A stretch of DNA of 64,000 nt from Bacteroidia bacterium (lineage in GTDB: Bacteria > Bacteroidota > Bacteroidia > Flavobacteriales > Flavobacteriaceae), in NCBI GenBank assembly GCA_030429955.1, contig JAUIGO010000002.1:41747-105746 (forward strand). The letters run 5' to 3'. The translations under genes were made by a program, and so were the position numbers. Position 1 is the stretch's first letter; every line of letters starts with the position of its first letter. Below, in pieces: positions 8,930 to 18,543 of the stretch. The notes beneath the pieces are model-generated. The model was not told the origin of the DNA. It saw only the letters and a program-made list of their open reading frames with translations, and did no database searches.

Positions 8930-8957
8930 TTTATGATAACCAATAAGTTATCATAAA
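8930..8957. promoter_or_regulatory. Operator palindrome between XRE gene and module
   Basis: Perfect 11-bp inverted arms (TTTATGATAAC and GTTATCATAAA) are separated by CAATAA. Extra half-sites of the same ATGATAA/TTATCAT type occur at 8,924-8,930 and 8,982-8,988. The site lies between two divergent promoters, as expected for an XRE dimer that represses both. Confidence 0.75.
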
Positions 8958-8960
8958 CAA

Positions 8961-8968
8961 CAACTTTG
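8961..8968 (+). promoter_or_regulatory. Likely -7 box of the XRE gene
   Basis: CAACTTTG differs from TAnnTTTG at one position and lies 20 bases before the XRE start codon, directly next to the operator palindrome. Confidence 0.4.
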
Positions 8969-8988
8969 TTTGTCAAGTAATCATAAAA

Positions 8989-9213
8989 ATGGCAGACAAA
9001 AAACAGCTTCAAATTGCTATTGGAAAACGTATTAAAGAGTTGAGAGAACAAAAGAATATTTCTCAACAAGATGTTGCTGGACTATGTAATATTGAGAAGT
9101 CTAACTTTAGTAGATTAGAAGCTGGTAACACAAATCCTACACTATATACTTTAAGTAAAATAGCTGAACATTTAGGAGTTACCTTAAGTGAACTTGTAGA
9201 TATTGAAAATTAA
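8989..9213 (+). CDS. XRE-family transcriptional regulator
   Basis: This 74-residue protein is a stand-alone Cro/C1-type helix-turn-helix: IGKRIKELREQKNISQQDVA is helix 1-2, NIEKSNFSRLEAG the recognition helix region, and PTLYTLSKIAEHLGVTLSEL the closing helices. It has no sensor or protease domain. It is divergent from the unknown two-gene module, with an operator palindrome and extra half-sites in the 99-base gap between the start codons, so it very likely represses that module and itself. It could respond through a partner protein, but none is evident. Confidence 0.9.
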   Translation: MADKKQLQIAIGKRIKELREQKNISQQDVAGLCNIEKSNFSRLEAGNTNPTLYTLSKIAEHLGVTLSELVDIEN

Positions 9214-9289
9214 AAACCGCTATTAATATATATCTGAACTTTATTAAAGTTTAAAATTTAGCTTGATTTTAGGGGGCATATTAACACAC

Positions 9290-9727
9290 TCACATTAACA
9301 ATTCATCTGCAAAACTTAAGTATCCATTTTTTGATAATATTATATGGTCAATTACCATAATGTCTAAATAGTTTCCTGCTTGTTTTAATTTTAATGTTAA
9401 CTTTTTATCAGCTTCACTAGGTTTTATATTGCCACTAGGATGATTGTGTGCCAATATAATACTAGAAGCATTACATTTTAAGGCTACAGAAAATACTAAT
9501 TTTGCATCTACTATGGTTCCTGAAACACCACCTCTTGAAAGAGGGTAGATTCCTAAAACTTGGTGATTTCTATTTAACAAAAGCACTTTAAATTCTTCTT
9601 GAAATTCTATTAAATGTTTAGACCAACATGAAAGTAAAAGTTCATAAGAATCTTTACTACTATTAATTTTTATCTTATCTGTATTTCCAGAGGTATAGGA
9701 AACTTTGATTTCTTTTATTGCATTCAT
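9290..9727 (-). CDS. RadC-like JAB domain protein
   Basis: The 145-residue protein is a short RadC family member made of the JAB/MPN metalloprotease-like domain only. The metal-site signature is present: E45 in EFKVLLLN, H94 and H96 in AHNHPSGN, and D107 in EADKKL. It lacks the N-terminal helix-hairpin-helix of chromosomal RadC. Such short RadC proteins are very common on mobile elements of Bacteroidota and elsewhere; their biochemical role is unresolved, and RadC is no longer accepted as a recombination repair enzyme in E. coli. It follows the 130-residue gene across a 49-base gap that holds a terminator-like hairpin. Confidence 0.88.
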   Translation of the reverse strand: MNAIKEIKVSYTSGNTDKIKINSSKDSYELLLSCWSKHLIEFQEEFKVLLLNRNHQVLGIYPLSRGGVSGTIVDAKLVFSVALKCNASSIILAHNHPSGNIKPSEADKKLTLKLKQAGNYLDIMVIDHIILSKNGYLSFADELLM

Positions 9728-9740
9728 AACTAAAAAGTTA

Positions 9741-9769
9741 AATGCCCAAAACTATTAATTCTGGGCATT
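9741..9769 (-). terminator. Hairpin between the 130-residue gene and radC-like gene
   Basis: AATGCCCA (9,741-9,748) pairs with TGGGCATT (9,762-9,769). On the minus strand it is followed by a T-rich stretch, so it may end the upstream transcript or reduce flow into the radC-like gene. Confidence 0.5.
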
Positions 9770-9776
9770 GGTTAAT

Positions 9777-10169
9777 TTAACTGGTTATAAGAGGATGATT
9801 TTTTTCCTGAGCCTTTTCAATACTCAAGAAGTCATCAACAGTAGTTTCACTCATATCAATTCTTTCTGATGGTACTTCTGGTATGTACTCATATCTATGA
9901 GATAGTTCAATAATCTCTCCTGTTTCCTTAACAGTAAACGTGTAAGGTTCACAAGGTTTCTTAACAATCTTTCCAGGTATTTCAGAACCTAAAAGAGCTT
10001 TGCATGTTTCTTCATCAAAAGTTGATGTGATTGAAGTTTTCTTTGCAGTTGCATAGAAATTACCAGTTGCATTGCTTTTTACTAATTCCACTCCACCTTG
10101 AATGATTAAAGCAAAGAAAGTAGAACCATCATCTGATTCTCTTTCTTTATAATTCATAATTCTTACCAT
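9777..10169 (-). CDS. Conserved-type island protein, unknown function
   Basis: The product has 130 residues, starts at either of two ATGs (10,169, or four codons later at MNYKERE) and is not recognised as a named domain. The first half looks like a compact beta domain (STFFALIIQGGVELVKS, NFYATAKKTSITSTF), the rest is acidic and probably extended. Genes of this size next to a radC-like gene are frequent on flavobacterial islands. A structured non-coding segment lies upstream. No function is proposed. Confidence 0.65.
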   Translation of the reverse strand: MVRIMNYKERESDDGSTFFALIIQGGVELVKSNATGNFYATAKKTSITSTFDEETCKALLGSEIPGKIVKKPCEPYTFTVKETGEIIELSHRYEYIPEVPSERIDMSETTVDDFLSIEKAQEKNHPLITS

Positions 10170-10284
10170 GATTTTAAAATTTTTGAGTTGAACAATAAGA
10201 TTTGAATAACAAAAATTCAGACCATCAGAAAAAGAACAGCTATCACCTTGTTACAATTTTATTGACGATAAAAATATTTTGTTA

Positions 10285-10375
10285 TATAAACAAAGGGGTG
10301 CGGTTCCCCTTTACTGGAATGAGTGGGGGTGTTGAGCTTGGGGTCAAAAACGCCTGCACTATTTTAGGTGAAAAA
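10285..10375. other. Structured GC-rich non-coding segment
   Basis: Within a very AT-rich island, these bases are GC-rich and hold a hairpin with 7-bp arms (AAAGGGG 10,292-10,298 with CCCCTTT 10,306-10,312), then several G runs and the segment GCCTGCACTATTTTAGG. It lies between two minus-strand genes and no convincing protein is encoded. It could be a small RNA, a replication or transfer origin, or a protein-binding site. Confidence 0.45.
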
Positions 10376-10388
10376 TTTTATAAAAATT

Positions 10389-11126
10389 TTATTTTAAAAT
10401 TAAAGGATCTATCTCATCAGATTTTTTGTTAGCCCATTCTAAATACTTTGTGTATTCAATTTCTAAATTATCTGAAGTAAATGATTTAGCTTTGTAAGCT
10501 TTAAGGTAAGAACGAATGATATTTGCAGTATTATGATTTTCGGCATCTGCCAATAATTTATTAAACTTGGCTTCTTCAATAACTTTTTGTCTAACTATTT
10601 CTTCTTCAATTTTTCTTTGGGCTTCTTTTTTTTCTTCTTCAATTTTCTGCCGCTTACGTAATTCAGCCCATCTTTTACTATCTTTTTCTACATAGTCATA
10701 GATTCTATGAAGATAATCTTCTAAACGTTTGGTTTTTTTATCAATCCAACCTTTACGTGCGTAACTGCCTACTTGAAATTCAAGTTTATTACTCTTCTCA
10801 TAGGTATTTCTTGAATAACTCGATTCATCATCTTTAATACGCTTCCTAAAATACTTTTGTCTTAAATTTATTTCCGTTAATTGACCATACATTTCAATAT
10901 GGCATCGTTGATACTCAAACTTGATACTGTGATTGTTTTCTTCAAGTTTTTTTATCAACATATCCATGAATTTCAAGGCTCTACGCCTTAATTTTGGTTC
11001 GGTACGAATTGGTAAAAATACACCATTAAATTTTCTCCATTCATCCCAGCTAACATGCTTTAATTTATCCAATCTTTCTAATTCTATTTTGGTTTTTTGA
11101 ACAAGTGGATGATAATAAGTACGCAT
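10389..11126 (-). CDS. Charged coiled-coil island protein
   Basis: The 245-residue product is strongly basic and acidic in blocks. Residues about 155-195 form a long helix rich in Glu, Lys and Arg (RKRQKIEEEKKEAQRKIEEE), predicted as coiled coil. The N-terminal part has a WDEWRKFNGVF segment and several aromatic residues. It has no signal or membrane segment. I do not recognise a family with a known function; comparable proteins occur on flavobacterial integrative elements. It is divergent from the ABC-3C operon, with a 150-base gap of AT-rich DNA. Confidence 0.65.
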   Translation of the reverse strand: MRTYYHPLVQKTKIELERLDKLKHVSWDEWRKFNGVFLPIRTEPKLRRRALKFMDMLIKKLEENNHSIKFEYQRCHIEMYGQLTEINLRQKYFRKRIKDDESSYSRNTYEKSNKLEFQVGSYARKGWIDKKTKRLEDYLHRIYDYVEKDSKRWAELRKRQKIEEEKKEAQRKIEEEIVRQKVIEEAKFNKLLADAENHNTANIIRSYLKAYKAKSFTSDNLEIEYTKYLEWANKKSDEIDPLILK

Positions 11127-11276
11127 AACTATATTTATTTAAAAATAGTCAAGCTACTTTAATCAAAAAATCATGTGATATTTTTTTTAAGTTTTTATAA
11201 TCATTAGATTTATACTCTCCCTATATGTTATTAATTAATAAGTTATAAAATTTCATTAATCTAATTACAATCTCTA

Positions 11277-12500
11277 ATGAAGGAAGATAGTGCTAAAGGT
11301 CCAGGTTCAGGATATATATTTCAATTTGAAATAGCTCTTCTTGAGCTTTCAAAGTTGAAGCCTAATGAGTCAATTACAATTGAAAAAATTGACGATGTTG
11401 GAAAAGAAGATGAAAATGGAACTTATACCCTTACGGTTCAAGCAAAACATAGTATTACTTCAACAAATAAAACTTTTGGGAATACTTCTCTTGATTTATG
11501 GAAAACTCTAAATATTTGGGTTTATAAAGTTGAAAAAGGAATACTAAATGAAAGAAACATATTTAGAGCAATCACAAATGTAAATATTCCAAATAATTCG
11601 ATAGTAAGGGATTTTAATAATAATAATTTTAAAGAAAACATCCAATTAATTGAAAAATTATTAGAAACTCAAAAAACTAAAAGAGACAATAAATTAAATG
11701 ACGGAAAAAAGGCTAAATCTATAATTAAAACAATTGATTTAATAGAAAAGGTTTTAGAAAAAAAGGGCTATTTAAAAATTGTTCTTGAAAATTTTGAATA
11801 TCAAGAAAATTTTAAAATCGAAGATGATTTTTATAATGAAATTCATTTAAGCTTTTTAGCTAATAACAATGAGAAAGAAGAAATATATCATCGATTTTAC
11901 GGTTGGATTATTCAAAAGTCAAAAGAACAGTGGTGTAATGACCGTGAAGCATTATTCTCAAAAGAAGATTTTGAAAGAAAGCTTCAAATGATTCTAAAAA
12001 ACCATAAGCTAATTAATGCAATTTTTAGAAGTAAAAAGAGACTTGAAGATTCACAAAAAATTAATGTTGATAATAAAAGAGACGATTTATATATTAGACA
12101 ATTAATAGATATAAATAGGAATGATGAAATTAAGGAAGAAATAATAAAAGAAGCCATTCTTGATTTCATCCTGTGCGACATTGAAATTACTCATCACATC
12201 GTACATAACAAGTATTTAACAAAAAATGATTTTGAAGATTTTGAAGAAAGATGTTTCCAAAAATGGAAAGAAGTTAGGAGAAAACATATTATTAAAAATG
12301 CTAATGACTACAATGATGATGAATTAAATGAATTGTCCATAAAAATATGTGATGAAATTCTAACCGAAGTTAAACTAAATTTTCAAGAACTCCTTCAATT
12401 TGATGATACAAACAAGTACATTCAAAATGGCACGTTTTTGAACTTATCAAATAAACCGAAAATCGGTTGGAATCCTAATTGGAAAAATATTTATAAATGA
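11277..12500 (+). CDS. ABC-3C system effector-type protein
   Basis: The 407-residue product is the first gene of a three-gene operon. Its N-terminal 100 residues resemble nuclease-like domains of conflict-system effectors: GPGSGYIFQFEIALLEL (8-24), then IEKIDDVG with E36, D39 and D40, and QAKHS with Q55 and K57, followed by LWKTLNIW. The D/E-(x)-QxK pattern suggests a PD-(D/E)xK-type nuclease in variant form. The rest is helical and ends with a NPNWKNIYK tail, likely the C-terminal domain that binds the partner proteins. In ABC-three-component systems the effector is coupled to a middle component and an ABC ATPase, exactly the two genes downstream. The stop overlaps the next start (ATGA). Nuclease activity is inferred, not shown. 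Confidence 0.72.
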   Translation: MKEDSAKGPGSGYIFQFEIALLELSKLKPNESITIEKIDDVGKEDENGTYTLTVQAKHSITSTNKTFGNTSLDLWKTLNIWVYKVEKGILNERNIFRAITNVNIPNNSIVRDFNNNNFKENIQLIEKLLETQKTKRDNKLNDGKKAKSIIKTIDLIEKVLEKKGYLKIVLENFEYQENFKIEDDFYNEIHLSFLANNNEKEEIYHRFYGWIIQKSKEQWCNDREALFSKEDFERKLQMILKNHKLINAIFRSKKRLEDSQKINVDNKRDDLYIRQLIDINRNDEIKEEIIKEAILDFILCDIEITHHIVHNKYLTKNDFEDFEERCFQKWKEVRRKHIIKNANDYNDDELNELSIKICDEILTEVKLNFQELLQFDDTNKYIQNGTFLNLSNKPKIGWNPNWKNIYK

Positions 12501-13009
12501 ATTCAGACAGCGATCTAAACCTATTTGATATCCTTCAAAATAATGCGTTGGGAACTGTTGCTTTACATAGTTTCATTTTAGGATATACGAGAGTTAAAAT
12601 AGGAAAGAAAGATAAAATCTTAGAGCCTTCAATTGACTTTTTGTTTTATGTATTACCTATTGTTTATGGAGAATCTTCTTTAAACTCCTTTAAATCTTCA
12701 TACGAACTCTATACCGCTATTACCAAAGACAAAAGTTTAAGTCTTGGTTTACAAGAGAGAGCTGAAAAAATGAAGAAGCAAACTCTGGACTCTTTGAATC
12801 TTGGTTTTAGTAAAAAATTATTCACTCTTAATATTGAAGAATATACGATTGGCTTGGATAAAAATTATAACAACTCAAGTATTCTAAAATCAATGAAGTT
12901 TAGTAATTCATTTTATAACGATGTTTATAGAGCATCATACAGACTTGGTAATATTTTTGCAAAAAAAGACACCAAAATGCTACAATTAAAACTTAATATA
13001 AGATTTTGA
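12497..13009 (+). CDS. ABC-3C system middle component
   Basis: This 170-residue protein has no enzymatic motif. The pattern [16 protein letters not shown], then [18 protein letters not shown], then a helical C-terminal half ending with YRLGNIFAK, fits the middle component of three-component ABC systems, small helical adaptor proteins that link the ATPase to the effector. The start codon overlaps the effector stop and its stop is 1 base before the ATPase start, so the three are translationally coupled. The assignment rests on context plus these weak motifs. Confidence 0.72.
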   Translation: MNSDSDLNLFDILQNNALGTVALHSFILGYTRVKIGKKDKILEPSIDFLFYVLPIVYGESSLNSFKSSYELYTAITKDKSLSLGLQERAEKMKKQTLDSLNLGFSKKLFTLNIEEYTIGLDKNYNNSSILKSMKFSNSFYNDVYRASYRLGNIFAKKDTKMLQLKLNIRF

Positions 13010-13010
13010 A

Positions 13011-15035
13011 ATGAACTTAACTATTAAAAATATTATTCTATATCCAGTTGATGAAGATAAAAAACCACGGATAATTCCTTTTTCTGAAAGTGAAGTAAAT
13101 GTAATTACTGGTTATAGTAAAAGAGGAAAATCTTCAATTATAGAGATAATTGATTATTGTTTGGGAAATAGTGAGCCAAATATACCAATTGGATTGATAA
13201 GAAATTTAGTTAAGGTATTTGCGATTAAAGTTAATATAAATGCGACTGACTATTTTATTGGAAGAGAAAGCCCTGGAGATTCAGGTAGGAGTTCAGACGT
13301 TTTTTACTTTGTTGAAATTCTAAAAAAAGGAGAATATTCAGAGCTTAACACAAACCATTGGATGAAAGATTCAGATAAGTTTCGAATTAATAGAGAATCT
13401 CTTGTTTCTATTTTAAATTATGAAGGTAAATTTCAAAACATTGAAGAATCTGTTTATTCAGACAAAAAAATTACTGTGAGTTTTAGAAGTACCAGTTCAT
13501 TTCTATTTCAACCTCAAAATATCATAGCCAATGGGAACACCATTTTTTATAAAACTGATTCATTCTATAACATAGATAGATTAAAGACTTTCTTTCCTTT
13601 AGCTTTAGGCTATAAATCTTATGAATTAATTATTTTAAAAGAACAAATTGATTTTTTAGAAAATGAAGAAAGAAAAATACAATCTAAAATTGAAGATTTA
13701 CAAAGTAGGTATGAAAACTGGCAATCTGAATTATATGAATATTACAGTGAAGCAATAAGCTTGGGTTTAACAAAAAATGATATTAATATAAATAGTTCAA
13801 ATGTTGATTTAATTAAAAAAGAGATTGAGCAAGTAATTTTTAATGCGCGTAATGAAAAACTATATGTTGAAGGTTCTGGTTTAAGATATTCAGAAAAATT
13901 AAATGAACTTGAATCTGAAAGGACTGTTATGATTAGAAAATTAGGAGAACTTAAAACAGATCTTAATAAAATTTTAAAGTTTGAATCAACAAAAACTGTA
14001 TACTTTGAAACTGTTACCAATGAAGTAGAGAATCGATTAAAACCAATAGATTGGTTTTTAAGCAAAAAAGGTGAAAACATATGCCCTTTTTGTGACTCTA
14101 AATCGGATACGGCATTGCATAACTTACAGTTATTAAGAGAAGCCAGAGATAATAATAGACTATTAATAAGAGGTAAGGAATCAGATAGCTTGTCGTTTGA
14201 AAAAGAAAAGTCTGAATTGAAAAGGTCAATTAGAATTCAAGAGAGACAAATTGTAGAGTTTGATAAAAACATTAACTTGTTGGTTGATAAAAAAGTTTCT
14301 CATCAAAAGTCTTATCAGAAAGTCTATGAGTATGTTGGTAAAGTTTCAAATTTTATTACTAACCTTCCAACAGTAGACAATAAGTATAATCAAGGGCTTA
14401 CAAAAATTCAAATTGAATTATCGACAAAAAGAAAAAAACTTAATAAACTTAAAAAACAATTTGATAAAGATTTCACTTTATCAAAAGTGACGAAATCAAT
14501 CAAAACATACGTTGATTTATTACCAATTGAAAACAGAAAATTCTGTAATGTTCTACTTGACCCAGATAAGTATTTGGGAATTAAAGTAGAAGATAAGAAA
14601 AATAAAACTTCAACATTTTTAAACAAAATAGGAAGTGGTTCAAATTACATGTGTTATCACTTGGCTACAATGCTTGGGTTACATGAATATTTTCACAAGT
14701 TAAATGAAGTAAATAAAATAAATTATGTCCCATCATTTTTAATTCTCGACCAACCCAGTCAAGTATATTATCCTGAAAGAAAAGAAGGTAAATTGAAACT
14801 TACTGAAGAAGAGTCAGAAGATTTAATTAATACAAAAAAAATATTTGAAGTATGTTCAAAGTTTATAGAAAGAACTAAGAATAAAGTTCAAATAATAATT
14901 TTGGAACACGCCTCAAAAGAAACATGGAAAGGAGTCAAAAACATTAATTTAGTTGAGGAATGGAGAGGGAAAGAAATCGACGGAACTTTTTCAGATGATT
15001 ATAATGCTTTGATTCCTAAGGATTGGTTATATTAA
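13011..15035 (+). CDS. ABC-3C system ATPase, DUF3732 family
   Basis: The 674-residue protein is an SMC/Rad50-like ABC ATPase. Walker A is GYSKRGKS (34-41). Long coiled-coil arms occupy about 195-330 and 365-510, separated by a hook with CPFC (C358, C361). A signature-like GSGSNYMC lies at about 541, Walker B is FLILDQPSQ with D580, and an IIILEHAS segment supplies the switch histidine. The Glu after the Walker B Asp is replaced by Gln, as is usual in DUF3732 proteins. Family knowledge: such ATPases were described by comparative genomics as the sensing or gating part of ABC-3C conflict systems. Its last 9 bases overlap the end of the convergent hsdR. Confidence 0.85.
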   Translation: MNLTIKNIILYPVDEDKKPRIIPFSESEVNVITGYSKRGKSSIIEIIDYCLGNSEPNIPIGLIRNLVKVFAIKVNINATDYFIGRESPGDSGRSSDVFYFVEILKKGEYSELNTNHWMKDSDKFRINRESLVSILNYEGKFQNIEESVYSDKKITVSFRSTSSFLFQPQNIIANGNTIFYKTDSFYNIDRLKTFFPLALGYKSYELIILKEQIDFLENEERKIQSKIEDLQSRYENWQSELYEYYSEAISLGLTKNDININSSNVDLIKKEIEQVIFNARNEKLYVEGSGLRYSEKLNELESERTVMIRKLGELKTDLNKILKFESTKTVYFETVTNEVENRLKPIDWFLSKKGENICPFCDSKSDTALHNLQLLREARDNNRLLIRGKESDSLSFEKEKSELKRSIRIQERQIVEFDKNINLLVDKKVSHQKSYQKVYEYVGKVSNFITNLPTVDNKYNQGLTKIQIELSTKRKKLNKLKKQFDKDFTLSKVTKSIKTYVDLLPIENRKFCNVLLDPDKYLGIKVEDKKNKTSTFLNKIGSGSNYMCYHLATMLGLHEYFHKLNEVNKINYVPSFLILDQPSQVYYPERKEGKLKLTEEESEDLINTKKIFEVCSKFIERTKNKVQIIILEHASKETWKGVKNINLVEEWRGKEIDGTFSDDYNALIPKDWLY

Positions 15036-17993
15036 ATTTATTTTATCATATACAACTTTTGCCAAGTATTTAAAAATAATGGCATCTGCTAACTTTTCAT
15101 TAGTTAGCATTTTTTCAGTTGTATCATTATTGGAATCCATTCTGTCTATGAATTGCTTTATAGACAAATCTCTTAAACTTCCTTGCAAAAAGTTTTCAAA
15201 TGTGTTATTCTTTGCCTGTTTGATAATAGTTTCGTTGGCTGCCAAGTCTAAACCTATTTGGTCAAAAAATAATTTGTCAGCTTCTGTAAATTCTGTACCA
15301 AGTCTATCGTTAATTTTTTCAATAATTTCCATTAAGGTAGCTTCTTCCTCTTTTGCCTTTCTTAATCCAGCGTCTGAAGCAGGTTGTAGTCCGTATTCTT
15401 CTTGATGCTCTAATGCCAAATTATTTTCACCTATTTTCTGCAAACGATAATAATCTAAAGCTACTTCATCGGACAGTTTAAAACGCTCTTCAAATGTTTG
15501 TTTAGGCAGTTTATTTAATAAGAGTTTGCCGTATGCAAATAGCTTTTCAAGGTTCTCATCAGAAAAAGGCATTATTTGACTTAAAAAAGCATACGCTTTA
15601 ATAAAACTATCTAATGTATGCTTGAAGTCATCTTGTAGTTCTTCTGTATTTAATGCTTTATATCTGTCAACGGCAGGGTCAATGTAAGCATTTAAAAGAG
15701 CATGTGTTTTTTTGTTATGTAAATTTGACTGTTCATAATAAGCAGACACGAAATTATCAACTTCTGTATCCCAAATTATTTGAGCTTCATCGAGCTTGTT
15801 TTTTAAATCGTATAACCTATTAGGGTCTGAAACTTGACTAACCGTAGTAAGCTCATAAAAAGGCTGGAAAGAATCAATTATTTCTTCTTCCTCATTTGCA
15901 AAATCAAGAACAAACGTATCTTCTTTTCCAGGATGCATTCTATTTAACCTTGATAAAGTTTGTACAGCCTTAACCCCTGATAGTTTTTTATCTACATACA
16001 TTGTATGTAACAATGGTTGGTCAAATCCTGTTTGATACTTCTCGGCTACTAATAGTATTTGATATTCATCAGAATTAAATTTATCTGGCAGTTCTTTTTC
16101 TGCAAAACCATTTAATTTGGCTTCAGTAAGCTCTTCATCAAGTCTTTCAGGGTCTTTTACTTTACCTGAAAATGCAACTAATGCTCTTATATCTGTATAG
16201 TTATTATCTTTAATATATCTATTGAATTCAAAAAAGTATCTTACAGCATGTAGTCGTGAGCTTGTAACTACCATAGCTTTTGCTTTACCACCTATTTTTT
16301 TAGAAACTACTTGTCTGAAATGCTCGATTATTACTTCAGTCTTTTGAGCTAAATTATATGGATGCAACGATAAAAATCTTGCTATCGCTCTCGATGCTTT
16401 TTTCTTGTTAACCTTTGGGTTATCTTCAATATTTTTTGAAACCTTAAAAAAGGTTTTATATGTCATATACTTTTTTAACACATCCATAATAAACCCTTCC
16501 TGTATAGCTTGTCGCATTGAGTATAAATGGAAAGGTTTTGGAATACCTGTTTTGTCAGGTGTGCCAAATACTTCTATTGTTTTTGGTTTTGGAGTAGCTG
16601 TGAAAGCAAAGAAACTCAAATTTGGTTGTTTGCCTCTTGCTTCCATAGATTTTCGAATAATATCTTCAGTAGTATCTTCTTCTGATGGTTCAGCCGTAGC
16701 AAGAACTTCCTTTAGTTTTTTACTGGCTTCACCACCTTGAGAGCTATGAGCTTCATCTACTATAATAGCATAGTTCCTGTCTGGTAGATTTTTAACTTCA
16801 TCTAAAACAGCAGCAAATGGAAATTTCTGTAATGTTGTGATAATGATACTTGAGCCACTTTGAATAGTTTCGGCAAGTTGAGTACTTGATTTATCTATTC
16901 TTTGAACAACACCTTGTTTATGTTCAAACTGATAAATTGTATCTTGTAATTGCTTGTCTAAAACCCTACGGTCGGTTATTACAATAATGGAATCAAATAC
17001 CTTTTTATCTGATGAATTGTGTAAACTAAACAAGCGGTAAGCCAACCAAGCAATTGAATTTGACTTTCCAGAACCAGCAGAGTGTTGTACTAAATAATTA
17101 TGTCCAGAACCATTCAATTTAGAAACTAAAGCTAATTTTCTAACGACATCTAATTGGTGGTAACGAGGGAAAATGATTTTTTCCTTTGAATACTTTTTAC
17201 CTTTTTGTACAAACTCTTCTTTTTGTAAGTGAATGAACTTTCCAATAATGTCAATTAAACTATCTTTTTGCCAAATCTCTTCCCAAAGGTAGGCTGTCTT
17301 ATAACCATTGGAATTTGGCGGATTTCCTGCACCATTATTGAACCCTTTGTTAAACGGCAGGAAAAATGTCTTTTCTTTTTTAAGTTCTGTGGTTAAATAT
17401 ACTTCATCAGTATCTACTGCAAAGTGAACTAATGCACCGCGCTTAAATTTAAAGATGGTTTCCCTTGGGTCTCTATCTTCAATAAATTGCTTTTTTGCAT
17501 TATCAGTATTCTGCTTGGTGAATTGATTCTTTAACTCAACAGTTACAACAGGTAGTCCATTTAAAAACAAAACCATATCGATTGAGTTTTCATTCTTATG
17601 GCTGTATTTTACTTGCCTTGTAGTAGATAAGATATTTGTGTTATATAATTTCTCTGTGTCTGGATTTAAAGAAGTTTCTGGTTTAAAATATGCAAGTTCA
17701 AAATGAACTCCCATATCAGTAAATCCTTTTCTTATAACAGTTAATGCACTTTTTTGTTCAAGCTCTTTATTTAAACGTAATAATAGTTTTGTTTCTGTGT
17801 CAGCTCTATGAATACTTTCTAACTTATCCCATTTTTCAGCTTGACTTTTCTTTAAAAATGTAAATAGTTTGTTGGTATCAATGGCAAAGTCTTTATTAAA
17901 ATCTAACGGACTACCTTTTATATATCCATGCTTTAATAATACTTCTTCAATTGCATCTTCAAATGCCAATTCTGTATGAATGGGTTTTTTCAT
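15027..17993 (-). CDS. hsdR: Type I restriction enzyme, R (translocase/nuclease) subunit
   Basis: The 988-residue HsdR is full length. The nuclease domain has D139 in [10 protein letters not shown] and E153-x-K155 in TVELKNQF, the PD-(D/E)xK site. The helicase motor has Walker A HSAGSGKS (304-311), DEAH at 413-416 in [12 protein letters not shown] and motif [13 protein letters not shown]. Later are [14 protein letters not shown] and a QTLSRLNR motif VI. The C-terminal part is helical and binds the methylase. HsdR translocates DNA using ATP and cuts unmethylated DNA. It is the last gene of the operon and begins 6 bases after the stop of the small unknown gene. Confidence 0.95.
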   Translation of the reverse strand: MKKPIHTELAFEDAIEEVLLKHGYIKGSPLDFNKDFAIDTNKLFTFLKKSQAEKWDKLESIHRADTETKLLLRLNKELEQKSALTVIRKGFTDMGVHFELAYFKPETSLNPDTEKLYNTNILSTTRQVKYSHKNENSIDMVLFLNGLPVVTVELKNQFTKQNTDNAKKQFIEDRDPRETIFKFKRGALVHFAVDTDEVYLTTELKKEKTFFLPFNKGFNNGAGNPPNSNGYKTAYLWEEIWQKDSLIDIIGKFIHLQKEEFVQKGKKYSKEKIIFPRYHQLDVVRKLALVSKLNGSGHNYLVQHSAGSGKSNSIAWLAYRLFSLHNSSDKKVFDSIIVITDRRVLDKQLQDTIYQFEHKQGVVQRIDKSSTQLAETIQSGSSIIITTLQKFPFAAVLDEVKNLPDRNYAIIVDEAHSSQGGEASKKLKEVLATAEPSEEDTTEDIIRKSMEARGKQPNLSFFAFTATPKPKTIEVFGTPDKTGIPKPFHLYSMRQAIQEGFIMDVLKKYMTYKTFFKVSKNIEDNPKVNKKKASRAIARFLSLHPYNLAQKTEVIIEHFRQVVSKKIGGKAKAMVVTSSRLHAVRYFFEFNRYIKDNNYTDIRALVAFSGKVKDPERLDEELTEAKLNGFAEKELPDKFNSDEYQILLVAEKYQTGFDQPLLHTMYVDKKLSGVKAVQTLSRLNRMHPGKEDTFVLDFANEEEEIIDSFQPFYELTTVSQVSDPNRLYDLKNKLDEAQIIWDTEVDNFVSAYYEQSNLHNKKTHALLNAYIDPAVDRYKALNTEELQDDFKHTLDSFIKAYAFLSQIMPFSDENLEKLFAYGKLLLNKLPKQTFEERFKLSDEVALDYYRLQKIGENNLALEHQEEYGLQPASDAGLRKAKEEEATLMEIIEKINDRLGTEFTEADKLFFDQIGLDLAANETIIKQAKNNTFENFLQGSLRDLSIKQFIDRMDSNNDTTEKMLTNEKLADAIIFKYLAKVVYDKINLI

Positions 17994-17999
17994 TATTGA

Positions 18000-18542
18000 T
18001 TAGTTTAGGAACTGGTCTCTTAATCTTTCTATCAATTCTTCAACGTATTCTTTTAAAACTATAAAGTTAACTTCATCAAGTTGTAATAGAATACGTCTTT
18101 CATTTATTAAGAAATCATAATATTGACCTAACTCTACACCAAAATCTTCGCTTGTAGTTAATTTAAAATAAGGTACATGTCCACCTCTGTATCCCTCTAA
18201 AAGGATATAGTTTAAATCTCTAACCAACATAGCGTATAACTCATTTGGTATATTTAAATCATTTCCTGTGTCCAAAAGAAATTGTCTTGGTTTGCCATTC
18301 ATTTCTCTAATATAAATAGCTAATTGGTCAACCATTCTTGACCTAACTTCTGTACTGTGTCTCTTATCTTCAATTTCTGTAAGTTGGGCTGAAAGGTTTT
18401 CCAATTCAACTAAAGCAGTTTCCAATTCTGCTTCAAAATCCTGACGCTCCTTATCATTCGACCATATTTGGACGTATATTTTAAGGTCTCGAATTCTATT
18501 TTCTAAAGCTAAATATTGATTATATAATTCTATTTCATTCAT
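18000..18542 (-). CDS. Small unknown protein between hsdS and hsdR
   Basis: From the ATG at 18,542 the product has 180 residues; a longer frame would overlap hsdS, and this start is 1 base after the hsdS stop, as in a coupled operon. Residues 1-70 form a coiled coil (ALENRIRDLKIYVQIW, ELETALVELENLSAQL). The C-terminal 110 residues are a compact domain with PRQFLLDTGNDLNIPNEL and LEGYRGGHVPYFKLTT. No family with a known function is recognised. Its fixed place between specificity and restriction genes suggests a helper for the complex, or an immunity or control factor. Confidence 0.7.
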   Translation of the reverse strand: MNEIELYNQYLALENRIRDLKIYVQIWSNDKERQDFEAELETALVELENLSAQLTEIEDKRHSTEVRSRMVDQLAIYIREMNGKPRQFLLDTGNDLNIPNELYAMLVRDLNYILLEGYRGGHVPYFKLTTSEDFGVELGQYYDFLINERRILLQLDEVNFIVLKEYVEELIERLRDQFLN

Positions 18543-18543
18543 T

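Noticed and set aside
7278..9213. A standard HigBA- or HipBA-type toxin-antitoxin pair
   Set aside because: Neither unknown protein is small, and no RelE, HipA kinase or PIN motif was seen, so the unknown module is not given a toxin-antitoxin name.
10202..10432. Plus-strand frame of 76 codons through the GC-rich block
   Set aside because: It starts with TTG, has no ribosome-binding site, overlaps the end of a better minus-strand gene and its composition is not protein-like. The block is better read as non-coding structure.
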